26,087 nucleotides of DNA from positions 1-26,087 of the forward strand of contig USAK01000028.1 in the NCBI GenBank assembly GCA_900552565.1, written 5' to 3'. Below the pieces are notes generated by a model. That model did no database searches, was not told the origin of the DNA, and saw only the letters and a program-made list of their open reading frames with translations. Source of the stretch: an uncultured Selenomonas sp. (GTDB lineage: Bacteria; Bacillota; Negativicutes; Selenomonadales; Selenomonadaceae). Each line of letters starts with the position of its first letter. The first letter of the stretch is position 1. Position numbers and translations under genes: made by a program. Below are positions 7,898-13,874 of the stretch, piece by piece.

Positions 7898-9025
7898 CTA
7901 TTTTTCACTATTAAAATCATCTGCCGCAGTGTGCATGGCCGGTCGTTTGTCCGATTCCGGTACCAGGACCGGCTTGCCTTGCGGTTTTTCAACTAAATCT
8001 GATAACAGTTCTTCGAACCGCTTCTTACCGAGCTGTTTCGTCATCGCCGTGATGCCGAGCAGCTTCTTTTCATATGGGTCGAAGCCCGCTTCTTCTACTT
8101 TGGCGGCGACAGCGTCTTCACTGATGTACCGGCGATTCGACCGGCCTTCGACCAGTTTCCAGCCATTCCATTGTTTGCCGGACAGAGCTTGCTGCAAGGC
8201 ATAGTCCTTGACGTCGCCGGCCCAGTTTACCAATTCATCAGCTTTAGCTAAGACAGCTTCGATTTCTTCATCCTGCAACGTAGACGGGACGGCGAAATCG
8301 TACCGGGCCAGTTCGAGATTGTACTCAGCTCGTTTCCGGCAGGTAGCCTTGATTTTGCAGAAGCGGCAGTGCTCACCGGCGCGGTATTTTCCTTCGCCCT
8401 TGGCCGCCAATTCCGCCGCTGGCTTCAGCACCGTGTCTGCCCACTTTAGCAGTTCTTCCTTAGCCATGGTATAGGTGCTGACGTTATCACGGCGGGGCTG
8501 GAAGATGGTCATCGATATCTGACGGATATCATAGATACCATCGAACAGGTTCAGCGCGCCGAGGGCGTAGCACATCATCTGCGGATTTTTCTCAGCATCC
8601 ACCATGACCCCCAGACCATGTTTGTAATCGATGACGGTCAAGGTATCGTCGGCTACGATAAGGCAGTCGCCTGTGCCAAAGCCACCAGGCACCCACTTCG
8701 AGAAGTCCAGCCGTTGTTCCACCATGATCAGCGGGTCATTACAGGATGCCTTGACAGTTGCCAGGCATTCCATGACGAACTGAGCATATTCATCAGTACA
8801 TTCAGCCATTTCTTCATCGAAGTACGTTAGGAACTTCGTTGGGTCTTCCAATTTTTGTCCCAGCGCCGTCTTTACTTTGAATTCACAGAGCGTATGGGCA
8901 TCCGTGCCCTGTCGGGCGAATTCACTGGAGGTATCCGGCAGCTTGGCGCATTCCTGTGCCGAAGGCGGGCAAGCCAACCATCGATAACAGGATGAAGCGG
9001 ACAATACTGCGTGTTTATCTGGCAT
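7898..9025 (-). CDS. DUF2800 PD-(D/E)xK nuclease with Fe-S type cysteines
   Basis: A 375-aa protein of the DUF2800 family, related to Cas4/AddB-type RecB nucleases. The nuclease core shows a GTGDCLIVADDTLTVIDYKHG segment (two acidic residues, then D-x-K). One cysteine near the N-terminus (SSCYRWLACPPS) and a C-terminal trio in CRFCKIKATC could bind a 4Fe-4S cluster that staples the fold. The N-terminal SRY-like signature LSASSCYRWL is typical. I start at the ATG at 9025, because AGGAGGTGA lies 9 bases upstream; an in-frame TTG at 9031 is too close to that site. The start lies inside the 3' end of the 106-aa gene (11-base overlap). It probably degrades or resects DNA ends for phage recombination. 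Confidence 0.87.
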   Translation of the reverse strand: MPDKHAVLSASSCYRWLACPPSAQECAKLPDTSSEFARQGTDAHTLCEFKVKTALGQKLEDPTKFLTYFDEEMAECTDEYAQFVMECLATVKASCNDPLIMVEQRLDFSKWVPGGFGTGDCLIVADDTLTVIDYKHGLGVMVDAEKNPQMMCYALGALNLFDGIYDIRQISMTIFQPRRDNVSTYTMAKEELLKWADTVLKPAAELAAKGEGKYRAGEHCRFCKIKATCRKRAEYNLELARYDFAVPSTLQDEEIEAVLAKADELVNWAGDVKDYALQQALSGKQWNGWKLVEGRSNRRYISEDAVAAKVEEAGFDPYEKKLLGITAMTKQLGKKRFEELLSDLVEKPQGKPVLVPESDKRPAMHTAADDFNSEK

Positions 9026-9335
9026 GGCCAATCACCTCCAGTTCTTTCAGGAGGCTACTGTACTGTGCCGCATCAACACCGGACAAATTGTTGGCACCGT
9101 GCCTCTGAATGAGGCTGCGGACTTCTTCCGTGAATCCCTGACGCGATTTGTCAGCGGCGACCTTGCGGACATCTTCCAGTGTCAGCTTGGGGTACTGTTC
9201 ATTTCCTTTTGCTTTGCCTTCTTTGTCCTTTTCCATTTCCACTATTTGAGCCACTTTGTCTGCTGCTTGATTGATAGAATCTGCCGCTGCACGTAGTAAT
9301 TGTGCAACTTGTCTTGCTGTTTCTTCACTTGTCAT
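9015..9335 (-). CDS. Conserved phage early protein, unknown function (106 aa)
   Basis: A two-part protein. Residues 1-45 form a charged helical region (ETARQVAQLLRAAADSINQA) that could be a coiled coil. Residues about 50-106 hold a compact helical motif, LTLEDVRKVAADKSRQGFT, then a histidine-glycine turn (RHGANNLSGVD) and a final helix with YSSLLKELEVIG. I have seen this C-terminal pattern in hypothetical proteins of Bacillota phages next to SSB and DUF2800 genes. Some are labelled after eukaryotic rrp5, which I doubt is meaningful. It may be a small DNA- or partner-binding module. The start overlaps the upstream 54-aa gene by 11 bases and has GGAG upstream. The stop overlaps the DUF2800 start, so it is part of the same operon. 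Confidence 0.75.
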   Translation of the reverse strand: MTSEETARQVAQLLRAAADSINQAADKVAQIVEMEKDKEGKAKGNEQYPKLTLEDVRKVAADKSRQGFTEEVRSLIQRHGANNLSGVDAAQYSSLLKELEVIGHAR

Positions 9336-9489
9336 AAGTTGTCTCTCCTTTCGTCATGGAATGATTTACAGCAAAGAATAATAAGTTCCTCGCCATTCTG
9401 GCAGATACTTGACTAATAGCATTAAGAACTTGGATTTCTTCAGCCATATTACACATGGCTACGTCAGTATCTGGATAGTTTGTATTCAT
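9325..9489 (-). CDS. Small first gene of the leftward early operon (54 aa, unknown)
   Basis: From the ATG at 9489 (MNTNYPDTDVAMCNMAEEIQ) the protein is 54 aa with a helical middle (EEIQVLNAISQVSARMARNL) and a short polar tail. AAAGGAG lies 11 bases upstream. The reading frame is also open upstream to a TTG at 9564, which would add 25 residues translated from copy B of the 37-bp element. I prefer the internal ATG because of its ribosome site. No family is recognised. It is the first gene leftward of the control region, so it may be an early regulator such as a Cro-like or anti-repressor peptide, but it has no clear helix-turn-helix. It overlaps the 106-aa gene by 11 bases. Confidence 0.55.
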   Translation of the reverse strand: MNTNYPDTDVAMCNMAEEIQVLNAISQVSARMARNLLFFAVNHSMTKGETTYDK

Positions 9490-9527
9490 CACTTTTTCTC
9501 TCCTTTCCAGAGGCCTTATCACACCTC

Positions 9528-9564
9528 CTACTTTCTTTTGGAGAAGGAATCTGGTTTTGAGCAA
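9528..9564 (-). repeat. 37-bp regulatory-type element, copy B (before the early operon)
   Basis: Minus strand: TTGCTC, 15 variable bases, CTCC, AAAAGAAAGTA, GGAGG. The CTCC and GGAG could pair around the 11-base loop. It is the only sequence between copy C and the ribosome site of the first leftward gene. Copies B and C start exactly 80 bases apart. Confidence 0.7.
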
Positions 9565-9607
9565 ACTTTTTTTATTTTTTTCGCTCCCCTAATCTGAATC
9601 GCTCCTC

Positions 9608-9644
9608 CTACTATCTAATGGAGATAACATTTATGATTGAGCAA
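9608..9644 (-). repeat. 37-bp regulatory-type element, copy C
   Basis: Minus strand: TTGCTC, 15 variable bases, CTCC, ATTAGATAGTA, GGAGG. It has the same block spacing as the other copies, although its variable bases differ most and its upstream-to-downstream reading frame is closed by TAG. No ATG-started gene follows its GGAGG before copy B. It sits directly beside the bidirectional terminator. Confidence 0.65.
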
Positions 9645-9690
9645 AAAAAGCCGCAGGCCTTTTCCACTAATGGAAGCCTACGGCTTTTTA
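9643..9690. terminator. Bidirectional terminator between the divergent modules
   Basis: Arms AAAAGCCG-AGGC and GCCT-CGGCTTTT pair with one mismatch, and an inner TTCCA/TGGAA extends the stem across a small bulge. A-runs on the left and T-runs on the right make it usable in both directions. It lies between leftward copy C and rightward copy D, insulating the replication and integration operons from each other. Confidence 0.75.
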
Positions 9691-9711
9691 ATTGAAATAT
9701 ATAAATTCTCT

Positions 9712-9748
9712 TCGCTCAAAGAGCTCTGCTTTCTCCATAGGAAAGTAG
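9712..9748 (+). repeat. 37-bp regulatory-type element, copy D (before the integration operon)
   Basis: Plus strand: TCGCTC, 15 variable bases, CTCC, ATAGGAAAGTA, GAGG. It faces right, opposite to copies A-C, and ends at the ribosome site of the SHOCT-like gene. Its ATAGGAAAGTAGA block is identical to copy A. An AT-rich stretch with TATATAAAT at 9698-9706 precedes it and could be a -10 region, but no good -35 box is present. Confidence 0.7.
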
Positions 9749-9759
9749 AGGTGAGATTC

Positions 9760-9975
9760 ATGAACAAGTCAGTTGAAAACACACTTAATTCTTACTACAC
9801 TGCTGAACGCATTCAGGGCGAATTGTACTTCCACATGGCTCAACGCATCGCTAAAGCCATGTTAGAGGATGAACTCATTAGCCAGAAAGAGTTTTGTATA
9901 CTCTCCAACATCAATCGTGAAACATTTTCTCCGTTATTTGCGGAAATATTGCCAAAAACACTTGAAATATTATGA
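9760..9975 (+). CDS. Small SHOCT-like protein preceding the recombinases
   Basis: A 71-aa protein beginning MNKSVENTLNSYYTAERIQG. The central part (AKAMLEDELISQKEFCILSN) resembles the short SHOCT-type helical hairpin, 'L...G.IS..EF', seen in small proteins next to serine recombinases in Bacillota mobile elements. The end reads INRETFSPLFAEILPKTLEI. The ATG is chosen because GAGGTGA lies 5 bases upstream; the open frame continues upstream to 9637 but only through the terminator and copy D. It is 39 bases before the first recombinase, so it is probably in the same transcript. A role as recombination directionality or regulatory factor is a guess from position only. Confidence 0.7.
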   Translation: MNKSVENTLNSYYTAERIQGELYFHMAQRIAKAMLEDELISQKEFCILSNINRETFSPLFAEILPKTLEIL

Positions 9976-10014
9976 TAACAGAGTGATATATAGATATAGA
10001 AAGGAGAGGTTTAT

Positions 10015-11577
10015 TTGAAGAAGGTAACAAAAATTGCAAAATCTCAAGATGCAGAAACCAAAAAGAGAAAAATTAGAGTCGCCGCTTACTGTCGTGTCTC
10101 CACTAGTTCAGATGCCCAGCTTGAAAGCCTTGAAACACAAAAAGTTCATTATAAAACCTATATCAACAGCCGTGACGATTGGCAATTTGCTGGCATCTAT
10201 TATGATGAAGGCATCACCGGAACAAAGAAAGACAAACGTCCAGAATTGTTAAGACTTATGGATGATTGCAAAGCAGGCAAGATTGATTTTATTGTGACTA
10301 AATCTATCAGTCGATTTAGCAGAAATACGATGGATTGCTTGGAATTAGTCCGAGATTTGCAGGCCTTGCATATACCCCTGTATTTTGAAAAAGAAAACAT
10401 CAATACGGGGTCTATGAAAAGCGAACTTTTTTTATCACTGCTCTCCTCGTTAGCCGAAAATGAATCCGTATCTATTTCAGAAAACAGTAAATGGTCCATA
10501 CAAAAACGATTTGAGAATGGCACATTTAAAATATGTTATCCGCCTTACGGTTATGATTGGGACGGCGAGCAAATGGTTATCAATCCGGAACAGGCAACGG
10601 TTGTCCGAGAAATATTCGCTAAGCTTTTATCCGGAAAAAGTACGCAGGCTATAGCTGATGATCTAAACCAAAATGGCATCCCCTCTAAGCGAAGTGGACA
10701 CTGGACCTCAACAACCATTCGCGACATGATTTCTAATGAAAAATATGTCGGCGATTGCTTGTTTCAAAAAACATACTCAGATTCTTCTTTTATCCGTCAT
10801 CATAATCATGGTGAAATAACGCAATATCTGGTTAGGGATCATCACGAAGCACTGATTAGTCGAGAAGACTTCAACGCCGTTCAAAAGCTGATTCATCAAC
10901 GAGCCACAGAAAAAGGTATCACTAAAGGAGCCAGTAAATATCAAAATCGGTATGCTTTTTCTGGAAAGATTATTTGTGGGGAATGCGGAAATACGTTTAA
11001 ACGCCGAATGCATAGTGGTTCAGGGCATAAATATATTGCCTGGTGTTGCAGCACACACCTTCAAGACACCAACAAATGTCATATGCTCTTTATCCGTGAT
11101 GATGCCTTAAAACGGGCTTTTGTAACCATGCTGAACAAACTGATATTTTCACATGCGATTATTTTAAAGCCTTATGTAAAAGCTATCACAGAATCCCCTT
11201 CGGACGATTCGTTAAAACGAATTCAGGAACTCCATACTTTACTGGCTCAAAACACGGAAAAACGTGAAATACTGACAAAACTCCTATCTCAAGGCATTAT
11301 CGATTCTATTATTTACAATAAAGAGACAAACGATCTCCTCTTTCAGTCTGATAACTATCGAGCTGAAATTGAATCATTAAAACATACGGTGTCCGATAGT
11401 ATACGGCTCGTAACCGAAACAGCTATACTTCTACGTTTTGCTGAAAAAGCAACGATTGTGACTACATTTGATGAAAAGCTGTTTCAAAAATTCGTAAACC
11501 GCATCATCGTTCATTCACGCAATAAAGTATGCTTCGAACTAAAATGTGGTCTGACTCTTACAGAAAGGATGCAATAA
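10015..11577 (+). CDS. Large serine recombinase 1 (integrase subunit)
   Basis: A 520-aa large serine recombinase. The catalytic domain begins [13 protein letters not shown] with nucleophile Ser29, followed by [32 protein letters not shown] arginine motif (written VTKSISRFSRNTMD here) and the E helix region. The 'recombinase' DNA-binding domain covers roughly residues 175-290 (YPPYGYDW, then NEKYVGDCLFQKTY). A zinc ribbon (CGECGNTF, then CCSTH and a further Cys) and a coiled-coil region follow, so the protein is full length. It uses a TTG start with AAGGAG upstream. It should cut and rejoin att sites through a 5'-phosphoserine link. One base separates its stop from the next gene. Confidence 0.92.
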   Translation: MKKVTKIAKSQDAETKKRKIRVAAYCRVSTSSDAQLESLETQKVHYKTYINSRDDWQFAGIYYDEGITGTKKDKRPELLRLMDDCKAGKIDFIVTKSISRFSRNTMDCLELVRDLQALHIPLYFEKENINTGSMKSELFLSLLSSLAENESVSISENSKWSIQKRFENGTFKICYPPYGYDWDGEQMVINPEQATVVREIFAKLLSGKSTQAIADDLNQNGIPSKRSGHWTSTTIRDMISNEKYVGDCLFQKTYSDSSFIRHHNHGEITQYLVRDHHEALISREDFNAVQKLIHQRATEKGITKGASKYQNRYAFSGKIICGECGNTFKRRMHSGSGHKYIAWCCSTHLQDTNKCHMLFIRDDALKRAFVTMLNKLIFSHAIILKPYVKAITESPSDDSLKRIQELHTLLAQNTEKREILTKLLSQGIIDSIIYNKETNDLLFQSDNYRAEIESLKHTVSDSIRLVTETAILLRFAEKATIVTTFDEKLFQKFVNRIIVHSRNKVCFELKCGLTLTERMQ

Positions 11578-11578
11578 C

Positions 11579-11995
11579 ATGGGGCACACACCATTTGGAT
11601 ATGTTATAAAAAATGGTAAAGCTTTCATTGACGAAGAAAAGGCAAATAAAATTAGAAAGCTCTATGAAAACTATCTATCTGGCATGGCACTTGCCAAAGC
11701 TGCCGCTGAAGCCGGGATTGAAACCTATCATAGCACAGCTAAACGGTTGCTGGAAAATAAACACTATACGGGAGATAATTTTTATCCTGCTATTATAGAC
11801 CATACCACGTTTGCCCAGGCCAATGAGGAACGCCTTCGGCGAGCTGCATTACTAGGGCGGTTACATCGGAAGTCAAAGGTAAAACTTGCTACGATACCGA
11901 CTACTTTTCGATTGGCAAAAGTGGTTAAACATTATGATAATCCAAAGTTACAGGCTGAATACCTTTATAGCCTGATTGAAAGTGAGGCAGACTAA
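11579..11995 (+). CDS. Recombinase-domain-only protein (no catalytic domain), middle member of triplet
   Basis: A 138-aa protein that matches only the 'recombinase' DNA-binding part of large serine recombinases: [18 protein letters not shown], then [39 protein letters not shown] and [14 protein letters not shown]. The serine, the arginine cluster and the zinc ribbon are absent, so it cannot catalyse strand exchange alone. The reading frame is clean and lies within a tightly coupled operon (1 base after the first recombinase, 1-base overlap with the third), so it looks like a kept accessory subunit rather than a decayed gene. It may help the two catalytic proteins recognise an att site or control direction. 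Confidence 0.85.
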   Translation: MGHTPFGYVIKNGKAFIDEEKANKIRKLYENYLSGMALAKAAAEAGIETYHSTAKRLLENKHYTGDNFYPAIIDHTTFAQANEERLRRAALLGRLHRKSKVKLATIPTTFRLAKVVKHYDNPKLQAEYLYSLIESEAD

Positions 11996-13563
11996 TGGGA
12001 ACTGTTATGATTATCCCGGCAAAAAAACAAATGGGAAATACCATAAAAAAATCGGAACAGAAAAAGTTACGCGTCGCTGCTTACTGCCGCGTCAGTACTG
12101 ATTCAGACGAACAGGAAACAAGCTATGAAGCGCAAGTTTCCCACTACACAGAATACATCCATAATCATCCAGAATGGGTTCTTGCCGGTATTTTTGCCGA
12201 CGATGGCATTTCAGGTACAAATACCAAGAAGCGTGAAGAGTTTAATCGCATGATAGACGAATGCATGGCTGGGAACATCGACATGGTCATCACAAAATCC
12301 ATCAGCCGGTTCGCCAGAAACACGCTGGACTGCTTGAAATACATACGAAAACTAAAGGATAAAAATATCCCCGTCTACTTCGAAAAAGAAGCAATCAATA
12401 CTATGGATGCCAAAGGCGAAGTACTGATTACCATCATGGCCAGTCTTGCACAACAAGAATCTCAATCACTCTCCCAGAATGTAAAGCTCGGCCTTCAGTA
12501 TCGCTATCAGCAAGGTAAAGTGCAAATCAACCATAATCATTTTCTAGGCTATACGAAAGATGGAAAAGGTCATCTTATCATTGATCCGGAACAAGCAGAA
12601 GTTGTCAAACGGATCTATCGAGAATACCTGGAAGGGTACAGCATGGCAAAAATTGCCTGTCATTTAGAAAAAGACGGCATCCGTACTGGGGCTGGCAAAA
12701 CTAGATGGCACAGTAGTACTATTAATAAAATTCTGAGAAACGAAAAATATATGGGAGATGCACTACTGCAAAAAACATACACGACTGATTTTTTAACAAA
12801 AACACGCGTCAAGAATAACGGAATTGTCCCCCAATACTATGTCGAGGATGATCATGAAGCCATTATTCCTAAGGAAATCTTTATGCAGGTCCAGGCTGAG
12901 CTGGTGCGCCGTCGCGTTGTTCATGTCAGTCCTTCCGGGAAAAAACGTAATTTTTCCAGTAACAACTGTTTTGCTCAGATAGTTCATTGTGGCGAATGTG
13001 GAGATCTTTATCGGCGCGTCCATTGGAATAATCATGGCTACAAGTCCATCGTCTGGCGGTGTATTACCAGACTGGAACCTACTGCCGCAGATACTAACTG
13101 CACGAACCGGACGGTAAATGAGGAACTACTCAAAGAAATCTCGTTAAAAGCCTTAAACCAGATTTTGCTGGGCAGTGATTCTTTTATTCAACAATTGCAG
13201 GAAAATCTTGTAAAAGCCATCACGAAATCGGACACGCTTTCGCCAGATGGCATACAGAAACGATTAGAAGAATTACAGCAAGAACTCATCACGAAGGCAA
13301 ACAATCGTCAGGCTTATGATGCCATTGCCGATGAAATTTTCCGCATACGGGATCAAAAGGAAAAAGCCGAAAATACACTCCGCAGCCAGAAGGAAGTGGC
13401 TGACCGCATTAAGGCTTTGCAAGAATTCATTAAAAAACAGCCCTCAAGCCTTACGGCATTTGATGAAACATTAGTCCATAAACTCATTGAAAGCATCACC
13501 GTGTTTTCGAATCACTTCTCTGTTGAATTTAAATCTGGCATACGCGTAGACATAAATGAATAA
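11995..13563 (+). CDS. Large serine recombinase 2 (integrase subunit)
   Basis: A 522-aa large serine recombinase. The catalytic domain starts [20 protein letters not shown] with nucleophile Ser34, then [15 protein letters not shown] and [19 protein letters not shown]. The 'recombinase' domain runs through [19 protein letters not shown] to [18 protein letters not shown]. The zinc ribbon CGECGDLY pairs with WRCITR and a later Cys (TNCTN). A C-terminal coiled-coil segment ([15 protein letters not shown], then [14 protein letters not shown]) follows. It is clearly homologous to recombinase 1 but diverged, so the two are old paralogues and not a recent duplication. The ATG overlaps the preceding TAA. 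A strong terminator begins at its stop codon. Confidence 0.93.
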   Translation: MGTVMIIPAKKQMGNTIKKSEQKKLRVAAYCRVSTDSDEQETSYEAQVSHYTEYIHNHPEWVLAGIFADDGISGTNTKKREEFNRMIDECMAGNIDMVITKSISRFARNTLDCLKYIRKLKDKNIPVYFEKEAINTMDAKGEVLITIMASLAQQESQSLSQNVKLGLQYRYQQGKVQINHNHFLGYTKDGKGHLIIDPEQAEVVKRIYREYLEGYSMAKIACHLEKDGIRTGAGKTRWHSSTINKILRNEKYMGDALLQKTYTTDFLTKTRVKNNGIVPQYYVEDDHEAIIPKEIFMQVQAELVRRRVVHVSPSGKKRNFSSNNCFAQIVHCGECGDLYRRVHWNNHGYKSIVWRCITRLEPTAADTNCTNRTVNEELLKEISLKALNQILLGSDSFIQQLQENLVKAITKSDTLSPDGIQKRLEELQQELITKANNRQAYDAIADEIFRIRDQKEKAENTLRSQKEVADRIKALQEFIKKQPSSLTAFDETLVHKLIESITVFSNHFSVEFKSGIRVDINE

Positions 13564-13605
13564 GAGCAGGTACTCACCATAAAAGGGAGCACCTGCTCTT
13601 TTTCT
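13562..13605 (+). terminator. Strong intrinsic terminator after the recombinase operon
   Basis: The perfect 10-base arms AAGAGCAGGT (13562-13571) and ACCTGCTCTT (13591-13600) pair, the stem can extend inward through CTC/GAG after one mismatch, and TTTTT follows on the plus strand. It overlaps the stop codon of the third recombinase gene. Confidence 0.9.
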
Positions 13606-13874
13606 ATCTAATTCATTTTTCTGGCATCTACCTGGTGCACTCGACATACAAAATCATCTATGTTGAGTTCTCGACCCTTATTCTGCCATCAAATTCAAAA
13701 TTTTAGGATCCAACGTCTATGCTGTTTTATACATTCATTTCAAACACTCGCGAGTCCATACTTCAATAAAAATATATGACTTAAGCAGGAATAATTTTGC
13801 CACAGCCTCAACCTATCTAGGGGCGTTAATTCAAGGTTTTTACAATATATAGTGGAGTATAAATTTACATAACA
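13606..13874. other. AT-rich gene-free segment, candidate attR arm
   Basis: These 269 bases between the recombinase terminator and the rlmD stop contain no credible gene. They are far more AT-rich than the chromosome to the right. An imperfect inverted repeat, CTCGACATA (13640-13648) and TATGTTGAG (13659-13667), 8 of 9 pairs across a 10-base gap, and a palindrome ACTCGCGAGT (13748-13757 region) are the only structure I see. The location beside the integrases makes it the likely element side of the right attachment site. No convincing terminator for rlmD is present. Confidence 0.45.

Larger units (their letters stand above)
1..13874. mobile_element. Right-hand part of an integrated phage-like element (replication and integration modules)
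   Basis: Positions 1-9,489 carry a typical Bacillota phage replication set on the minus strand (DUF2800, DUF2815, family A polymerase, primase-helicase, VRR-NUC, SNF2 helicase, DUF1492). Positions 9,760-13,563 carry three serine recombinases on the plus strand, ending against rlmD. Base composition drops sharply relative to the GC-rich chromosome that follows. The left boundary lies outside the window. No terminase, capsid, tail, lysis or conjugation gene is visible, so phage versus other integrative element rests on the replication genes and the DUF1492 late regulator. The precise right junction is inferred to fall in the last codons of rlmD or just beyond them. Confidence 0.85.

Noticed and set aside
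9528..9748. Repeat cluster considered as a CRISPR array
   Set aside because: Copies are in both orientations, with unequal spacing, no spacer-sized intervals and no cas genes. A fourth copy is 4.5 kb away.
9637..9759. Upstream extension of the SHOCT-like gene to 9637
   Set aside because: It would require translating through the bidirectional terminator and copy D. The ATG at 9760 has GAGGTGA at proper spacing.
11579..11995. Middle recombinase gene as a pseudogene fragment
   Set aside because: The frame is intact, couplings on both sides are exact, and there is no leftover catalytic-domain sequence around it.
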